Positions 16,833 to 25,438 of a stretch of DNA of 64,000 nt are shown here, piece after piece. The stretch comes from Imbroritus primus. Its GTDB lineage: Bacteria; Pseudomonadota; Gammaproteobacteria; Burkholderiales; Burkholderiaceae. The translations under genes were made by a program, and so were the position numbers. The notes beneath the pieces are model-generated. The model was not told where the DNA came from and ran no database searches. It was given only the letters and a program-made list of their open reading frames with translations. Numbering within the stretch: position 1 is the first letter of the stretch; every line of letters begins with the position of its first letter. Location: NCBI RefSeq assembly GCF_964332355.1, contig NZ_OZ201293.1:1674001-1738000 (forward strand), in the 5' to 3' direction.

Positions 16833-16858
16833 CAAAAAAAAATGGGCGCAATGCCCAT
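16833..16858 (-). terminator. Rho-independent terminator after rluB
   Basis: On the - strand ATGGGC, a short loop and GCCCAT form a hairpin followed by nine T residues. It lies 114 bases after the rluB stop and directly upstream of the rimP promoter region, so it insulates the nusA operon from rluB transcription. Confidence 0.85.
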
Positions 16859-16971
16859 CATGTGCTCACCCGGCGCCAGATGAGTTTTGATAAGACTCGG
16901 ATTTTAAACCGTTTTCACTGAAAAAGCAAAAGCAGGACAGGGAAGCGGCCGGGATTCCGGGCCGCCCCGCC

Positions 16972-18630
16972 TTAACGGTTGCCGTTGCGCCCGCGTCCTT
17001 GCGAGCGCCCACCTGGCCGGCTGAGCCCCGGCACATTGCTGGTAGAACTGCGCATCGGACCGATCAGCTCGCCTGCGCTGTTGTCGCGGCGCCCCCGGCC
17101 ACGCGAAGGGCCGGACAGCATACCGCTACCAGTCGAGAAATAACCCATGGCGGTTTGCATGGGGTCGGGCTGGCCACGGCCGCGATTCTCCGTGCGCGGC
17201 CCCCGCCCTGGCTTGCCACCCTTGCCGCCTTGCGGCCTGGCCAACAGATCCGACGCCACCATCACGGCATTGTCGATCACCTTGCCGGTCCGGCGCTTGG
17301 CCGCACCGCCGTTCTTGGGCTGCTGTTGCCCCCGGCCACCGGCCGGCTTGCCCTGTGGGCCACCACTCTTGCGAGTGTCGGCACCTCCGGGCGCCTTCAG
17401 GCCGACGGCCTGCATGACGGCACGCACGTCTTCCGGCTTCAGTTCCTCCCAGCGGCCGCGCTTGAGCCCGCGCGGCAGCAGGAACTGGCCATAGCGCGTA
17501 CGGATCAGCCGCGAGACCGTCAGGCCAACGGCTTCGAACATGCGGCGCACTTCGCGGTTGCGGCCCTCGGTCAGCGCCACGTGATACCAGTGGTTGCTGC
17601 CCTCCCCGCCGCCGTCCGCAATCCGCAGGAAGTTGGCCGGGCCGTCATCCAGCTCGATACCATGCAGCAACTTCTGCCGATCCGACTCCTGCAGCTCTCC
17701 AAGGGTCCGCACGGCGTATTCGCGCTCCACGCCATAGCGCGGATGCATAAAACGGTTGGCAAGATCACCCGAGGTCGTAAAGATGAGCAGGCCTTCGGTG
17801 TTGTAGTCGAGCCGCCCCACCGCCACCCATTTTCCAGACTTGATGCGCGGCAGGCTCTCGAATACGGTTGCACGTTTTTCGGGATCGGACTGGCTGACGA
17901 TTTCGCCCGCTGGCTTGTGATACAGCAACACGCGCGGCGGCTTGGTGGCGATCTTGCGCTGCACTGGCTTGCCATTCACGCGAACCTGGTCAGTCGGCAG
18001 GATGCGCTGTCCGATATGCGCCGGCAAGCCATTGACGGATACGCGGCCCTGCAGGATCAGCTCCTCCATGTCGCGGCGCGATCCCATGCCGATCTCGGCC
18101 AGGATCTTGTGAAGCTTCGGAGCATCATCCTCGGCTGTCAGCTCGCGGCCCTTTTTCCTGGCCTCGCGCTGCGGATCATCGGGTGATGCATCGTCAAACT
18201 GGTCATATTCGCCGGACACGACATAACGAAACAGGTCGTCGCCGACGGTACCCGCCAGCGGGCGACCCGCGATGCCGCTGTCCGTGGGACGCGCCTGGGC
18301 TGCTGGCTGGCGCTTCTGCGGGTCACGGGCGTTCTGCTGACGCCCCCGGCCGCCGGCCTTCTGGCCTTTTCCTGCCGCCGGCTTGCCCGGCCGCGCCGAA
18401 CCTGCCGGCTTTTGCCTGCCCGCGCCACCGCCGGTATCGGTACCGGCTTCCACGGCAGCCTCGCCCTGGTTCTCGGGCCGGCCCGGACGAGCGGCTTGCC
18501 GCCTTCCGGTGACGAGATTACGGGGGCCGCGGCGCAAACCCTTGCGGCGCGGGGCTTCACTGCCCTCCGCAGCCGGGTTGCCCGGCGCTGCGCCGGCATC
18601 GTCGTTACTGACCTTGGGCGTGTCGGCCAT
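16972..18630 (-). CDS. rluB: 23S rRNA pseudouridine synthase RluB-type, with long basic tails
   Basis: This RsuA/RluB-family enzyme makes pseudouridine in 23S rRNA (position 2605 in E. coli). The S4 domain is at KLHKILAEIGMGSRRDMEELI, and the catalytic-Asp segment is GRLDYNTEGLLIFTTSG, with GRNREVRRMFEAVGLTVSRLIR in the core. The catalytic part is only about 250 of about 550 residues. An N-terminal stretch of about 160 residues rich in Gly, Arg, Ala, Pro and Lys, and a similar C-terminal extension of about 120, surround it. Such tails are common in Burkholderiales homologues and probably bind RNA. I chose the ATG at 18630, 32 bases beyond the scpB stop, over an upstream ATG that would overlap scpB. 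Confidence 0.93.
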   Translation of the reverse strand: MADTPKVSNDDAGAAPGNPAAEGSEAPRRKGLRRGPRNLVTGRRQAARPGRPENQGEAAVEAGTDTGGGAGRQKPAGSARPGKPAAGKGQKAGGRGRQQNARDPQKRQPAAQARPTDSGIAGRPLAGTVGDDLFRYVVSGEYDQFDDASPDDPQREARKKGRELTAEDDAPKLHKILAEIGMGSRRDMEELILQGRVSVNGLPAHIGQRILPTDQVRVNGKPVQRKIATKPPRVLLYHKPAGEIVSQSDPEKRATVFESLPRIKSGKWVAVGRLDYNTEGLLIFTTSGDLANRFMHPRYGVEREYAVRTLGELQESDRQKLLHGIELDDGPANFLRIADGGGEGSNHWYHVALTEGRNREVRRMFEAVGLTVSRLIRTRYGQFLLPRGLKRGRWEELKPEDVRAVMQAVGLKAPGGADTRKSGGPQGKPAGGRGQQQPKNGGAAKRRTGKVIDNAVMVASDLLARPQGGKGGKPGRGPRTENRGRGQPDPMQTAMGYFSTGSGMLSGPSRGRGRRDNSAGELIGPMRSSTSNVPGLSRPGGRSQGRGRNGNR

Positions 18631-18661
18631 GCGGGTATCCTGCTGATGTTGATCTGTCACG

Positions 18662-19645
<984 letters not shown>

Positions 19646-20023
19646 GTAGGTGTGCGATCAGTTTTGGTCTGGCAGCCGGTGGTGCCCGGGCGCCCGGGAT
19701 TCTTGGGTTCAATCTGGCGAAACGGCGTTGCCGGTTCGCAGCCAGCAGCCGGGAAAGTGCAGGGACCGCCAGAACGACAGGCTGCAACAGTCACACGACT
19801 TCGGAAAACGGGATTACACGGCTTGCCTGGTGTTGCCACCGGTGGCCCGTCACAGGAATCATGCAGGAAACATGTGTGTGCCGGGGCTGGCTTCCGTTGA
19901 ATCAGGGCCTGCGGTCCTAGCACCGGGCCATCTGAATACTGCTTTTCCCGGATTGTAGGCGAATTCCGCGATCGGCTGCAATACGTCGGCAGCGGGACGG
20001 GGCGCGACGACCGTACACCGTCG
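19646..20023. other. Gene-poor interval between scpB and the SafE-like gene
   Basis: This 378-base stretch contains no convincing gene. A possible 93-codon reading frame on the - strand ends with a TGA overlapping the scpB ATG, but its Pro/Cys/Arg-rich composition looks random. It probably contains the scpB promoter, which I could not identify. Confidence 0.5.
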
Positions 20024-20767
20024 CTAGAATGTCACGCAGAAGCCTTGCGCCAGCAATGCATCCGGCAGATGCACGGCCCGGTACAGTCCGAGCAGTCCGA
20101 AGCCGGTGACGGCCAGCGCCAGTGTACCGCGCACGGCGGGCCGCCGGACCCAGTGCCGCAGCCAGCCCGCGCCGCCCGAGAGCAACAGGAGATTAGGCAA
20201 GGTGCCGGCGCCAAACGCCAGCATGACCAGCGCGCTGCCAACCGGATTACCGGCCAGCAGCGCCAGTGCCAGCGCACCATATACCATCCCGCAGGGAATC
20301 AGCCCCCACCCGAGCCCGGCGACATAACGCTGCAGGACCGGCCGCCCGGCCAGCCAGTGGCCGAACGCGGCATGCCCTGGCAGCGTGCGCATCAGCCGGC
20401 CCAGCCACAGGCCCATACGCCCCGCCCAGCCGGTCCGGTCGCGGGAGTTTGGCAGCATGAGCAACAGGCCGTAGGCGATCATCCAGAAACTGCCCGCGGC
20501 GAACAGCCAGCGCTGAACCGGCAGCCACGACTGCTGCCAGACCAGCATGCCGAGTGCGCCCAGCACCCCGCCCAGTATGGCGTAAGTGGTCAGGCGGCCC
20601 AGGTGCATGACCCATTGTTCCAGCCACAGCCGGCCTGGCCTTACCTGCCGCAGCGGCAACGCCATGCGGTCTTCGGCCAGCACGGCGACCCCGCCGCACA
20701 TCGCAGCACAATGAACACCGCCGAGCAGGGCCATCACGAAGGCACTGAAGAGGATCCCGGTTGTCAT
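20024..20767 (-). CDS. SafE/TauE-like membrane protein of the cbb3 oxidase locus
   Basis: This is a 247-residue integral membrane protein with about six or seven hydrophobic helices. It opens with LFSAFVMALLGGVHCAAMCGGVAVL, the His-Cys-x-x-Met-Cys-Gly signature of the DsbD/SafE-like family (COG2836 type) found next to cco genes. Family members are linked to copper or thiol handling during oxidase biogenesis, but the exact activity is not proven. It diverges from the fnr gene with a 71-bp gap and reads on the same strand as the cco operon beyond fnr. Start ATG at 20765-20767. Confidence 0.75.
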   Translation of the reverse strand: MTTGILFSAFVMALLGGVHCAAMCGGVAVLAEDRMALPLRQVRPGRLWLEQWVMHLGRLTTYAILGGVLGALGMLVWQQSWLPVQRWLFAAGSFWMIAYGLLLMLPNSRDRTGWAGRMGLWLGRLMRTLPGHAAFGHWLAGRPVLQRYVAGLGWGLIPCGMVYGALALALLAGNPVGSALVMLAFGAGTLPNLLLLSGGAGWLRHWVRRPAVRGTLALAVTGFGLLGLYRAVHLPDALLAQGFCVTF

Positions 20768-20838
20768 ACGGACTTCACCCCGAGAGGCGCGGTAAGGGGT
20801 ACAATCCCCGCGTTGATGGTTTTAAGGCAGGTTTTGCC

Positions 20839-21564
20839 GTGCTTATTCGAACGCCCGTCGCCGAAAACGGTACCCGCTGCTCGACCTGTGCCCTGGGTCA
20901 GATCTGCCTGCCTGTCGGCATTGCCGCCGAAGACGCGACCAGGATGGATGCGTTGGTCAGCGAACGCGTCCGTATTCCTCGCGGCAAGCTGCTGTACCGT
21001 CAGGGCGACCCGCTGACCACCGTCTACGGCGTGCGCTTCGGTACCCTGAAGACCGTCCTGACGCTGCAGGATGGCCGCAGCCAGATCACCGGCTTTCACC
21101 TGCCGGGCGAAATCGTCGGCCTTGACGGCCTGGGCAAGATGGTGCACGTGTCGGACGCCATCGCGCTGGAAGATAGCGAAGCCTGTGTGCTGCGGTTCGA
21201 TGAACTCCAGGAACTGGCGCGCGAACTCCCTTCCCTGCAGATCCAGATCATGCGCCTGATGAGCAACGAGATCTCGCGCGACCATGACATGCTCGTGATG
21301 CTCGGCGCCATGCGCGCCGAAGAGCGGCTGGCAGCCTTTCTGCTGAACCTGTCGCAACGCATGTCCACGCGCGGATACTCCGCCACGGAATTTCTCCTGC
21401 GCATGAGCCGCGAGGAAATCGGCAGCTACCTCGGCCTGAAGCTGGAGACCGTCAGCCGGCTGTTCTCGCGCTTCGCCGAATCCGGTTTCATCCAGGTCAA
21501 GCAACGCCAGGTCAAGCTGGTGGACATGGATGCCCTGCGCCAGCTGGTCGGTTCCCGCTGCTGA
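20839..21564 (+). CDS. fnr: FNR-type oxygen-sensing transcription regulator
   Basis: This is a CRP/FNR-family regulator that senses oxygen through a [4Fe-4S] cluster. With the GTG start at 20839 (AAGGCAGG upstream) the protein has 241 residues. The N-terminal cluster ligands are C14, C17 and C23 (TRCSTCALGQIC) and the fourth is C116 (SEACVL), as in E. coli FNR. The sensor barrel spans about 20-140, then a dimer helix, and the helix-turn-helix SREEIGSYLGLKLETVSRLFSRF carries the E-x-x-S-R recognition residues for TTGAT half-sites. A TACAAT -10 element lies at 20800-20805. Two FNR boxes in the adjacent cco cluster fit this specificity. An upstream TTG start (20761) is possible but less likely. 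Confidence 0.93.
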   Translation: MLIRTPVAENGTRCSTCALGQICLPVGIAAEDATRMDALVSERVRIPRGKLLYRQGDPLTTVYGVRFGTLKTVLTLQDGRSQITGFHLPGEIVGLDGLGKMVHVSDAIALEDSEACVLRFDELQELARELPSLQIQIMRLMSNEISRDHDMLVMLGAMRAEERLAAFLLNLSQRMSTRGYSATEFLLRMSREEIGSYLGLKLETVSRLFSRFAESGFIQVKQRQVKLVDMDALRQLVGSRC

Positions 21565-21577
21565 GCAATGAGCTGCC

Positions 21578-21598
21578 GCATGCCGTGGCACGGCATGC
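21578..21598. terminator. Perfect hairpin between convergent fnr and the cco operon
   Basis: GCATGCCGTG and CACGGCATGC form a perfect 10-bp inverted repeat with a one-base centre, 13 bases after the fnr stop and just before the stop of the converging 87-residue gene. No T run follows. It may slow or end transcripts from both sides. Confidence 0.5.
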
Positions 21599-21601
21599 CG
21601 G

Positions 21602-21865
21602 CTACCGGCGCAGATCATCTTGTGCCGGCTCCATCAGCGGATCACGCAATCCGGTAATGACGTAGGCGGTCAGCAACCCGGACATCGTGCACATTCCCCA
21701 CAGCATGAAGAAGCCGATGGTGTAGGCTGCCATGCGCGACAGCTCGACATCCACGCCAAACACCTGGATGTCGTCCGGGTTGAACATTGAAAACAGCAGG
21801 CCTTCGGCCAGCCCGGCGACCAGGAATGCCGGCCACAGCACCGCCAGCAGGATCCGCACTGTCAT
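21602..21865 (-). CDS. Small membrane protein at the end of the cco operon
   Basis: This is an 87-residue protein starting at an ATG that overlaps the stop of the FixH-like gene (ATGA). Two hydrophobic helices are clear (VRILLAVLWPAFLVAGLAEG and AAYTIGFFMLWGMCTMSGLL), separated by a short loop, so it should span the inner membrane twice. It is the last gene of the cco run and converges on fnr. Similar small proteins accompany cco operons in Burkholderiaceae without an assigned function; a role in oxidase assembly is suggested only by position. Confidence 0.65.
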   Translation of the reverse strand: MTVRILLAVLWPAFLVAGLAEGLLFSMFNPDDIQVFGVDVELSRMAAYTIGFFMLWGMCTMSGLLTAYVITGLRDPLMEPAQDDLRR

Positions 21866-22080
21866 GGCCGCTCCTGGCGGGCCGGCGCAGCAGTCGCCTG
21901 GACCTGCTCGACCTTGAGCCCCTGCTTGCTGACGCCCTGCACGATTTCCTTGTCGGCTCCGGACACGGCGAGCCAGATGGTCACGCCACAGCCCACCATT
22001 GCCACGGCCGGACCGGCCATCAGCAGCCAGGGCCAGGGCTCCTTCCACCATACCTTGCTTTCAGTCGCTGCTTTCATCAC
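21862..22080 (-). CDS. Short FixH/CcoH-like membrane protein
   Basis: This is a 72-residue protein with one membrane helix (PWPWLLMAGPAVAMVGCGVTIWLA). A following motif (DKEIVQGVSKQGL) resembles the DDYYKQGL region of FixH/CcoH. CcoH proteins stabilise early cbb3 oxidase assembly intermediates. This copy ends soon after that motif, so it lacks the periplasmic domain of about 80 residues seen in longer FixH proteins. Position directly after ccoG matches ccoGH order. Alternative start at the second ATG (22077). The name is withheld because the similarity covers only the N-terminal part. Confidence 0.65.
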   Translation of the reverse strand: MMKAATESKVWWKEPWPWLLMAGPAVAMVGCGVTIWLAVSGADKEIVQGVSKQGLKVEQVQATAAPARQERP

Positions 22081-22145
22081 GCGCTCCTATGATCGCGGTT
22101 CTGGTTGGGCGGTACGTGATCGCGATGTACGACCCACCTTCCTGA

Positions 22146-23606
22146 TTATCTCGGCACAATAAAACTCGACGCTTCGTTGATCTCCGCGCCGCCATCCGGC
22201 TGCAGGGAAGCGATGCGAAAGCGAATGGCATGTGTGCCCGGCTCGGCTGCATCCATCGGCAGGCGCAGACGCACCGGCACCAGCAGGTTGGACGCTGCTG
22301 CCACCACCACCACGCCCTCCGTCTCGGTCGGCAGGCCACGTACCTGCAGTGCCGGCAGGCCCTCGGCCGTGATGCGCAGCGGCATCGGCGACTCGGTGGT
22401 GTTGATCAACTGCAGGCGGTATACGTTCTCGATCATGCCGCCCTCCACTTCCCGCGCCAGCGCGCCCCGGTCGCGGATGACATCGACCTTGAGCGGCGAA
22501 CGCATCGCCAGTGCGGTAAAGAAGGCCCCTACCAGCACGATCCACAGCACGCTGTAGATCAGGATGCGCGGACGCTTGATATGGCGCCGTGCCTCGGCGG
22601 GCGTGAGGCGCTCCTCGATGGCGCGCTCCGACGTGTAGCGGATCAGGCCACGCGGATACATCATCTTGTCCATGACCTGGTCGCACGCATCGATACAGGC
22701 GCCACAGCCGATGCACTCGTACTGCAGGCCATCGCGGATGTCGATGCCGGTCGGACAGACCTGCACGCAGATACGGCAGTCGACGCAATCACCCAGGCCA
22801 GCCGCGCGATGGTCTTCGCGCTTGGAACGCTTACCGCGCGGGTCGCCACGTACCGGATCATACGTCACCACCAGCGTATCGTGATCGACCATCACGCTCT
22901 GGAAGCGAGCATATGGGCACATGTACTTGCAAACCTGTTCGCGCAGGAAGCCCGCATTGCCCCAGGTGGCAACGCTGTAGAACAGCAGCCAGAAGGTTTC
23001 CCACGGACCGAGGCTGAAGGTCGCGACTGCCTGGCCCAGCTCGCGGATCGGGGTGAAGTAGCCGACGAAGGTAAAGCCGGTCCACAGGGCGATGGCGCCC
23101 CAGGCCAGATGCTTGGCGGTCTTCAGGCGCAGCTTGCGCAGTGACCATGGATCGCTGTCGAGGCGGATCCGCGCAAAGCGATCGCCCTCGATCTTGCGCT
23201 CGATCCACATGAAGATTTCGGTGTAGACCGTTTGCGGGCACGCATACCCGCAGAACAGGCGCCCGGCCAACGCGGTGAACAGGAACAGCGAGAGCGCTGA
23301 AATCACCAGCAGAACCGTCAGGAAGATAATGTCCTGCGGCCACATCACGAGCCCGAAGATATGGAATTTACGTCCGGCGAGATCGAACAGCACGGCCTGC
23401 CGGCCATTCCATGACATCCACGGCAACCCGTAGAACAGCAGCTGGGTCAGCAGCACCGTCCACACGCGCCACCGGGCGAACAGCCCGGACACGGCGCGCG
23501 GATAGATCTTGCGTCGAACCTCGTACAGCGCCGCTTCCACGCTTTCTGGCTGCGTGGATTGTTGGGGCTGCATGGGCTGCCAGTCCGGAGGTGCCGGGGT
23601 ACTCAT
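22146..23606 (-). CDS. ccoG: cbb3 oxidase accessory protein CcoG (polyferredoxin)
   Basis: This is a 486-residue membrane polyferredoxin of the CcoG/RdxA/FixG type, implicated in copper delivery to the binuclear centre of cbb3 oxidase by reducing Cu(II). Several membrane helices (about 45-230) precede and surround CGYACPQTVY. Two [4Fe-4S] ferredoxin motifs follow: CVDCRICVQVCP and CIGCGACIDACD. The C-terminal periplasmic Ig-like domain (about 350-486) is typical. It lies 79 bp downstream of ccoP, across a GC-rich hairpin. Confidence 0.94.
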   Translation of the reverse strand: MSTPAPPDWQPMQPQQSTQPESVEAALYEVRRKIYPRAVSGLFARWRVWTVLLTQLLFYGLPWMSWNGRQAVLFDLAGRKFHIFGLVMWPQDIIFLTVLLVISALSLFLFTALAGRLFCGYACPQTVYTEIFMWIERKIEGDRFARIRLDSDPWSLRKLRLKTAKHLAWGAIALWTGFTFVGYFTPIRELGQAVATFSLGPWETFWLLFYSVATWGNAGFLREQVCKYMCPYARFQSVMVDHDTLVVTYDPVRGDPRGKRSKREDHRAAGLGDCVDCRICVQVCPTGIDIRDGLQYECIGCGACIDACDQVMDKMMYPRGLIRYTSERAIEERLTPAEARRHIKRPRILIYSVLWIVLVGAFFTALAMRSPLKVDVIRDRGALAREVEGGMIENVYRLQLINTTESPMPLRITAEGLPALQVRGLPTETEGVVVVAAASNLLVPVRLRLPMDAAEPGTHAIRFRIASLQPDGGAEINEASSFIVPR

Positions 23607-23644
23607 ATCCGTTCCTTATTGCATTCCAACGCGCTGCGGGATAA

Positions 23645-23673
23645 CCGTGCCGGGGCGCCAGCCCCGGGCACGG
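23645..23673 (-). terminator. GC-rich hairpin between ccoP and ccoG
   Basis: CCGTGCCGGGG (23645-23655) pairs with CCCCGGGCACGG (23662-23673) through a six-base loop with one bulged base. There is no T run. In this position it may protect the ccoNOQP message or lower expression of ccoG relative to the structural genes. Confidence 0.5.
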
Positions 23674-23685
23674 CCGAACACAGCT

Positions 23686-24606
23686 CTAGCGTGCCGCGCC
23701 ATTCGACAGACCCCAGACGTAGGCGCTGATCATGCGCACTTTTTCCGGTGTCAGGATTTCTTCATGGGCAGGCATCACGTTATTGCGGCCCTTGAGAATC
23801 GTTTCCACGATGGTGCGTTCCGAACTGCCATACAGCCATGTGCGGTCGGACAGATTCGGTGCGCCCAGGGCCTGGTTGCCCTTGCCGCCCGCGCCATGGC
23901 ATGCCACGCAATTCGCCTTGTACAGCGGCTCACCGCGCGCCACGCGAATCGGATCGGCAGGCAGCCCGGACAGCGAGCGCACGTATTGCGCGACATCGCC
24001 GGCCTTGTTGCCGTCGAGTTGCGCCGCAAACGGCGGCATGATGCCGTTACGGCCTTTCAGGATCGATTGCGTGATCGTGTCGGGCTCGCCGCCATACAGC
24101 CAGTCGCCATCGGTCAGATTCGGAAAGCCCTTACTACCGCCCGCGTCGGAGCCATGGCATTGCGCACAGTAGTTCAGGAACAGGCGCTGGCCGATCTCGC
24201 GCGCCTGGCTATCCTTGGCGATTGCCGGCACGTCCATCTGCATGTACTTCGCATATAGCGGACGTACGTTGGCCTCGACCTCGGCCTGCTGCTTGGCCAA
24301 CGCATCGCGCGTGGTGTACTGCAGGGTGCCCTTGTAGGTACCGAGGCCCGGATAGAGCACCAGATAGGCCAGACCGAATACGCACGCCAGGATGAACATC
24401 CAGGCCCACCAACGTGGCAATGGATTGTTCAGCTCACGCAGGTCTCCGTCCCAGACATGCCCGGTCGTATCGTCGACCGAACCATCCGGCTTGAGCTGCA
24501 CGGTGGTCTTGCGCTGCGACCACAGCAGCCACAGGCACCATGCGATACCGATGAGGGAAATGGCGGCGATGTAGTATCCCCAGCCGGCGGAAAAGAAGTC
24601 GCTCAT
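23686..24606 (-). CDS. ccoP: cbb3-type cytochrome c oxidase subunit III (dihaem)
   Basis: CcoP passes electrons to CcoO in the high-affinity cbb3 terminal oxidase. The 306-residue protein has two membrane helices (about 10-30 and 65-86). Two cytochrome c domains follow: haem 1 at C147-A-Q-C150-H151 with a Met in GIMPPF (M190), and haem 2 at C233-V-A-C236-H237 with a Met in NVMPAH (M278). The two-helix anchor is the longer CcoP form. It follows ccoQ with only 2 bases between the ccoQ stop and its ATG. Confidence 0.97.
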   Translation of the reverse strand: MSDFFSAGWGYYIAAISLIGIAWCLWLLWSQRKTTVQLKPDGSVDDTTGHVWDGDLRELNNPLPRWWAWMFILACVFGLAYLVLYPGLGTYKGTLQYTTRDALAKQQAEVEANVRPLYAKYMQMDVPAIAKDSQAREIGQRLFLNYCAQCHGSDAGGSKGFPNLTDGDWLYGGEPDTITQSILKGRNGIMPPFAAQLDGNKAGDVAQYVRSLSGLPADPIRVARGEPLYKANCVACHGAGGKGNQALGAPNLSDRTWLYGSSERTIVETILKGRNNVMPAHEEILTPEKVRMISAYVWGLSNGAAR

Positions 24607-24608
24607 TG

Positions 24609-24773
24609 TCAGTATCCTGTCTTGGAGTCCTCTGCCTCGTCGGGCAGCGCGAACGGCAGCATGGCCGCATCACGGTTGGCCGCCTGTCGGCCTTTCGACC
24701 ATGCCCAGCAGACGATGCCGATGAATGTCGCCATGGAGATCACCGTGGCCAGTGCGGAAAGCATGCCCATCAT
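24609..24773 (-). CDS. ccoQ: cbb3 oxidase small subunit CcoQ
   Basis: This is a 54-residue protein beginning Met-Met-Gly-Met, with one membrane helix (ALATVISMATFIGIVCWAW) and a charged C-terminus (DEAEDSKTGY), as expected for CcoQ, which stabilises the CcoP-CcoNO contact. The ATG at 24771-24773 overlaps the ccoO stop (ATGA), so it is translationally coupled. Size and position between ccoO and ccoP fix the identity more than sequence does. Confidence 0.88.
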   Translation of the reverse strand: MMGMLSALATVISMATFIGIVCWAWSKGRQAANRDAAMLPFALPDEAEDSKTGY

Positions 24774-25423
24774 TGCTCCTTCTGCGCACCCAGGCGCACA
24801 GGTTTAAGCGCGGTGCCGAGGCCCTGCAGATAGGCGACCATCGCGTCTTCCTCGCTCTTGCCCGCAAGCTCGGCTTTGGCGCCAGCAATCTGCGCATCGG
24901 TATAAGGCACGCCTAGCGTGCGCAAAGTCCGCATGCGTACCTCGATATCGTGCGTCGCGACAGGCGTCTTCTCCAGCCACGGGTAAGCCGGCATGTTCGA
25001 CTCCGGCACTACGTCGCGCGGATTGCGCAGGTGGATACGGTGCCAGTCATCTGAATAGCGGCCGCCAACCCGCGCCAGATCCGGGCCGGTACGCTTGGAG
25101 CCCCACAGGAACGGCCGGTCGAACACCGACTCGCCGGCGACCGAATAGTGGCCATAGCGTTCCGTCTCGGCCTGGAGCGTACGCACGTGTTGCGAGTGGC
25201 AACCCACGCAGCCCTCGCGGATATAGATGTCGCGCCCCATCAGGCGCAGCGGCGAATACGGCACCACGCCCGGGGTGGGTTGGGTCGTGGAATGCTGGAA
25301 GAACAGCGGCACGATCTGGACCAGACCGGCGATGCTGACCACGACGATGGTGGCCAGGATCAGCCAGCCGATGTTCTGCTCAAGCGTCTCGTGCGAGAAG
25401 AAGCGGCGCTTGCCTTGATTCAT
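24770..25423 (-). CDS. ccoO: cbb3-type cytochrome c oxidase subunit II (monohaem)
   Basis: CcoO is the membrane-anchored monohaem cytochrome c that carries electrons from CcoP to the catalytic subunit. The 217-residue protein has one N-terminal membrane helix (NIGWLILATIVVVSIAGLVQIVPLF). It has the haem motif CVGCHSQHVRTL, the conserved GPDLARVGGRYSDDWH segment and the axial Met in SNMPAYPWL. It follows ccoN after 15 bases and overlaps ccoQ. Confidence 0.97.
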   Translation of the reverse strand: MNQGKRRFFSHETLEQNIGWLILATIVVVSIAGLVQIVPLFFQHSTTQPTPGVVPYSPLRLMGRDIYIREGCVGCHSQHVRTLQAETERYGHYSVAGESVFDRPFLWGSKRTGPDLARVGGRYSDDWHRIHLRNPRDVVPESNMPAYPWLEKTPVATHDIEVRMRTLRTLGVPYTDAQIAGAKAELAGKSEEDAMVAYLQGLGTALKPVRLGAQKEQ

Positions 25424-25438
25424 GATTCCGCCTCCTGG

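Noticed and set aside
20761..20805. TTGTCA (20761-20766) as the -35 box for the TACAAT upstream of fnr
   Set aside because: The spacing is 33 bases, far beyond the usual 16-18, so only the -10 element is kept.
20813..20826. TTGATGGTTTTAAG as an FNR autoregulatory box upstream of fnr
   Set aside because: Only the first half-site matches; the second is unlike ATCAA or GTCAA.
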